A DNA stretch of 64,000 nt from Dryas octopetala (Eukaryota; Streptophyta; Magnoliopsida; Rosales; Rosaceae). The DNA lies in assembly GCA_963921425.1 (NCBI GenBank), contig OY992832.1, forward strand, positions 10,168,001 to 10,232,000. The letters are read 5' to 3'. Positions 60,868 through 64,000 of the stretch are shown here, piece by piece. The notes beneath the pieces are model-generated. The model saw only the letters and a program-made list of their open reading frames with translations, was not told the origin of the DNA and searched no databases. The position numbers and the translations under genes were made by a program. The number at the start of each line of letters is the position of its first letter. Within the stretch, counting starts at the first letter, position 1.

Positions 60868-61821
60868 ATGACAATGTCAAATCATCTTCTTGAAGCCGTA
60901 CCCTTTTCGACTGGAAAAACACCATCTGCCAATAAAGTGTGCCAGCAGGAACAGGAAACAGATAAGGCAGCAGCTCCTCAGAGCACTGTGACCTATGCGT
61001 ATCAAGCCAAAGTAGCAGAAATGTGCTGCAATGTCACGGCGACATGGTGCAGAAACCACACTAACCATTCCCTTTGCATCACAGTGCAAAAGCCTTGTCA
61101 AGAAAATCACAACAGTTGCAAGATTGACTTAAAATCTTGGCAATTTTGGGGCAAGAAAGGTCTCAAATCCTTTGAGGTAGATGGAGGACGAGTAGATGTT
61201 TACTGGGATTTCCGACAGGCAAAATTGTCCTGCACCCCGGAGCCATGCTCAGATTACTATGTTGCCTTGGTGTCCAAGCAAGAGGTGGTTTTACTGCTAG
61301 GGGATTTAAAGTTAGATGCTTATAAGAGAACTAGATGCAGACCATCCTTGGAAGAGGCCAAGTTGATGTACAAGAGGGAACATGTGTATGGGAAAAGATT
61401 ATTTTGGAGCAAAGTCATGGTGGAGGTAGGGAAAAAAGAGCATGACATTGTCATTGAAACTTCACTGACCGGGCCTAATGAACCCGAAATGTGGATTAGT
61501 GTGGATGGGGCTGTGGTCGTTCGCGTTATGAACTTGAACTGGAGGTTTAGAGGGAATGAGAGTGTGGTGATGAATGACAAGCCAGTTCAAATTTTGTGGG
61601 ATGTGCATGATTGGTTGTTCAGTAGCCAAGGCACAGGGCAGGGCTTGTTCATTTTCAAGCCAGGCAAGCTAGATTGGGTGTCTAATAACAGTGACCCTGA
61701 TGTTAGAAATTGCAGTGATGGAAGCTATAGCAGCAGCAGCCACGACCAATATGATTCAACAAAAGATAGCTCATCAACCACAGGGTTTTGCCATTTTTTT
61801 TATGCTTGGAAAACTGAGTGA
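60868..61821 (+). CDS. DUF868-family protein
   Basis: Intronless, 317 residues from ATG 60868 (60874 is an alternative). The upstream open frame has no ATG. Recognisable DUF868 (PF05910) landmarks are VTYAYQAKVAEMCCNVTATW near 45-65, KSFEVDGGRVDVYWDFRQAK, SDYYVALVSKQEVVLLLGDL, the ERxxx-like KREHVYGKRLFWSKV, IVIETSLTGPNEPEMWISVD, NLNWRFRGNE, and VHDWLF followed by FIFKPGK near the end. The C-terminal tail is Ser-rich. No signal peptide or membrane span is evident. Family function is unknown. The gene appears intact. Confidence 0.9.
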   Translation: MTMSNHLLEAVPFSTGKTPSANKVCQQEQETDKAAAPQSTVTYAYQAKVAEMCCNVTATWCRNHTNHSLCITVQKPCQENHNSCKIDLKSWQFWGKKGLKSFEVDGGRVDVYWDFRQAKLSCTPEPCSDYYVALVSKQEVVLLLGDLKLDAYKRTRCRPSLEEAKLMYKREHVYGKRLFWSKVMVEVGKKEHDIVIETSLTGPNEPEMWISVDGAVVVRVMNLNWRFRGNESVVMNDKPVQILWDVHDWLFSSQGTGQGLFIFKPGKLDWVSNNSDPDVRNCSDGSYSSSSHDQYDSTKDSSSTTGFCHFFYAWKTE

Positions 61822-62679
61822 GACTTGTTGAGTGCTGTGAACTTGTTTTAATACCTATACGTTAGAATTATTCATATTCCAGTCCATTGTCCATGACTCC
61901 ATGCCTATACATAATTTATGTTATCTTTGTTGTGCCTAATTAGGGCTCAGATATCATTATCTGAAAAAGAAAAAGTACCCTCAATTCCTGTCCCTATCCC
62001 CTAAAATTTGTTTGAATAAAACTTGCATCTCCCTGTCATAGGGGATGTGACATTCCTCCCAAGAGAGAGATATAGACAGAAATGTGAGGGAGAGGGGAAA
62101 AGAGACAAAGACAGAGATGAGAGGGAGGGATACTGCCTCTCCTATCCCCATGTTAGGCAAGTCCTTCTTAATTTGTTTCCCTAAATTTTTCATTTTTTCC
62201 CCCAATTATAGAAAAGAAAAAGAAAAAACACAAACGCATATAGAACACCCCCCCCCCAAACCTGTGCCCTACCCACCCCACCACCCTTCCCTCCTCCCTC
62301 CCTCCCTCCCTCCCTCCCTCCCTCCCTTCCCCCATCCACCCGGCAGGACAGTGAGGGGTGGTGGGGCCGGCCAATAAGGGTCGTGGGTTTTTTTTTTTTG
62401 AAAAAAAAAATTGAGGGTAAAATGGGATTTGGCAAAAAAAAAAAAAAAAAATTGAATGGGGGGGTATGGAAAGCAATTGGGGTACATTTAGAATCCTCTC
62501 AATTTGGGCACCAGTCATTTGGGCTTGAGAAGTCTAAAGCGGATTATGCCCACAAAGCATACCCGTGTCCACTTTGCTGTATCCATGTTCGTTCAACTAC
62601 ACTGTGTTTCGCGCCGATTCAGCCAAACCCTAAACCATTCAAATTAGGGTTTATTCTTTGTCTCTGAAAACTCACAAAT
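61822..62679. other. Intergenic between DUF868 and RecX-like genes
   Basis: Contains a purine-rich stretch near 62040-62140, the CCCT microsatellite, two A-runs near 62400-62450, and from about 62480 the probable promoter and leader of the RecX-like gene (cgcgccgattcagccaaacc near 62610). ORFs here are low complexity. Confidence 0.6.
62286..62330. repeat. (CCCT)n microsatellite
   Basis: About ten CCCT/CTCC units on the plus strand. Part of a polypyrimidine tract from 62250 to 62345. Confidence 0.85.
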
Positions 62680-64000
62680 ATGGCAATTTGCCCGGGAATT
62701 CTCGGCTACAAAGCCCAATTCCAGCTTCACTGTCGCGTTCTCCTCATGCCCTGGTGAGAAATTCTCGTACTTTCGAAAACTCTAATTAGTAAACATGTTG
62801 TTCGACTTGGGCTCTTTATTCTCAGTCTCAATCACTGAAGTTTCCACATTTTTTTCTTTTGGTATATTTTTCTCACGAACAAAACAGAAAATTCAGCGTA
62901 GAAACAGAGCTAATTATTGGAAGTTGTCGTATTTAATACTAAATATGTCATTTGTAGGGTTAAGAAGAAAAGTGCCATCACATGCTTGAAAAGCAGAAAT
63001 TGCAGTTCATCGGGTCCCGTTAGGTACATTCCTAAGAAATCTTCTAAAGTTAATAAATCGGAAAATTCTCCGCAGACAAAGGGTTCCGAAGAGAAAGAGT
63101 TTTGTGAAATTTCGGATGAGTCTGTAGTGAAGAGTGAGGTTAAACCATGTAGAAGAGGTGTACAGAAAAGTAGGCATTTCGATGAGAAGCCTCAGAATCA
63201 AAATCACATTCGCTATAATAACTCATTGTTTAATGATCTTGAGCAAGGTATTGTATTATTTTTTTTTAACTCAAGTGAAAAAGCAAAATGATTGCATAAC
63301 ATACATATATGGTTGTAGATTATATGATTACATGTACACATGCTCTTTCACCTAGCAATTGTAGCTTATTGTTATTGTTTGGTTGTCGAGTTTAGTTTGG
63401 GATCTGTTTATGCACAAAATATAAGTGGTTTGCTTCAAAACATTATAGCAACTCCAGAGTTGGAAGATCAGAAGGATCATCTTTCGGGGGCTGTAGGCTA
63501 TGAACTCATGGAAGAGCCTGAGGAGGTTTTCGAAGAGTTAAGTATTCATCAAGTGAAGAAATGTCACGAACATGATGTATTGCAAGGTAGTAAAACTAAG
63601 CATGATGCTGAGAAAGCGGCTATAGAATTACTTGCAACCAGGTTAGAACGTTCTGCAACTTCATAGCTGTGCTTTGGTATACGTTTGATGTATTGTTGAT
63701 TCAATATGTGGTGTGGTGCTGCTAGAAGGTTTAAGGATACCTTTTGGAATTCATAGCAGTTTGAAGGTTTTGAGTACATTGTTCCCTGGACTTAGGGTGC
63801 TTTAGCAGTTTGAAAATAAAGATGTCTGCCTGTGAATGAAGAAGAAAAAATTGTTTAAGAACTTTTTTTCCTTTGTAGGGCTTTCACAGCAGTTGAACTG
63901 AGAAAGAAATTATGTGGAAAGGAATTTCCTCTAGATACCATTGAGGCAGTGATAAATGACTTCATGAGCAGGTATATTTCTAGTTATAAGAATGTCTTGT
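62680..64000 (+). CDS. Plant RecX-family regulatory protein, 5' part (truncated by window end)
   Basis: Exons 62680-62753, 62958-63247, 63356 (or 63365)-63641 and 63879-63971 join in phase; the gene continues beyond 64000. The N-terminus MAICPGILGYKAQFQLHCRV and the Lys/Ser-rich region after it could be an organelle-targeting extension. A Glu/Lys-rich middle is followed by DAEKAAIELLATR joined to AFTAVELRKKLCGKEFPLD and TIEAVINDFMSR, the first helical repeats of RecX. Bacterial RecX modulates RecA filaments; plant members are presumed to act on organellar RecA, which is inference. The acceptor of exon 3 is ambiguous between two AGs nine bases apart, both in frame. Confidence 0.82.

Noticed and set aside
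62084..62518. Several ORFs with Pro/Gly-rich products over the CCCT tract
   Set aside because: Low-complexity translation of a microsatellite and homopolymers.

Overview
This window is plant nuclear DNA, almost certainly from a dicot. The genes have small exons with GT-AG introns in AT-rich intergenic sequence, their products are plant-specific (chloroplast SufE with a BolA tail, a uridine kinase-like/UPRT fusion, a calponin-homology kinesin-14, an NHL/LEA2 protein, DUF868, plant RecX), and the mobile elements are typical of plants (a Tat-type Ty3/gypsy element, a CACTA element, MITEs). The species cannot be fixed from the sequence alone. No organellar, bacterial or viral region was seen.

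Layout. 1-11217 is a GC-rich Ty3/gypsy LTR retrotransposon, complete except for its 5' LTR, of which only the last 8 bases are inside the window. Its gag-pol lies in one frame broken by two TGA codons. Downstream it carries a 71-bp tandem array and, on the opposite strand, a three-exon spliced gene. 11218-28050 is a cluster of four small heavy-metal-associated (HMA) domain genes, all on the minus strand, made by segmental duplication. The unit holding copy 3 has since taken in a 6.2-kb CACTA element with its own seven-exon TNPA-like gene, a hAT-like element and further MITEs; the matching unit around copy 1 lacks these and serves as an empty site.

28050-44600 is ordinary gene space: an NHL/LEA2 protein (+), SUFE1-like (-), cytosolic class I fructose-bisphosphate aldolase (-, four exons) and a uridine kinase-like/uracil phosphoribosyltransferase protein (-, fourteen coding exons). 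44700-52100 is gene-poor and rich in MITEs, including a 1093-bp MULE-like element with about 290-bp terminal inverted repeats and a perfect 9-bp target duplication. 52765-59791 (+) encodes a KIN-14 kinesin of about 1127 residues in 17 coding exons, one intron being a U12-type AT-AC intron. After it come an unidentified coding-like relic (-), a DUF868 gene (+) and the first exons of a RecX-family gene (+) that runs off the right edge.

The genes are independent nuclear genes with no operon logic. The observations most worth a second look are the spliced antisense gene inside the retrotransposon, the mosaic HMA copy 2 with a 45-bp in-frame insertion in its metal-binding loop, the stranded CaaX codons behind HMA copies 1 and 2, and the AT-AC intron of the kinesin. 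Exon boundaries were assigned by reading splice sites and checking frame by hand; none is confirmed by transcripts.
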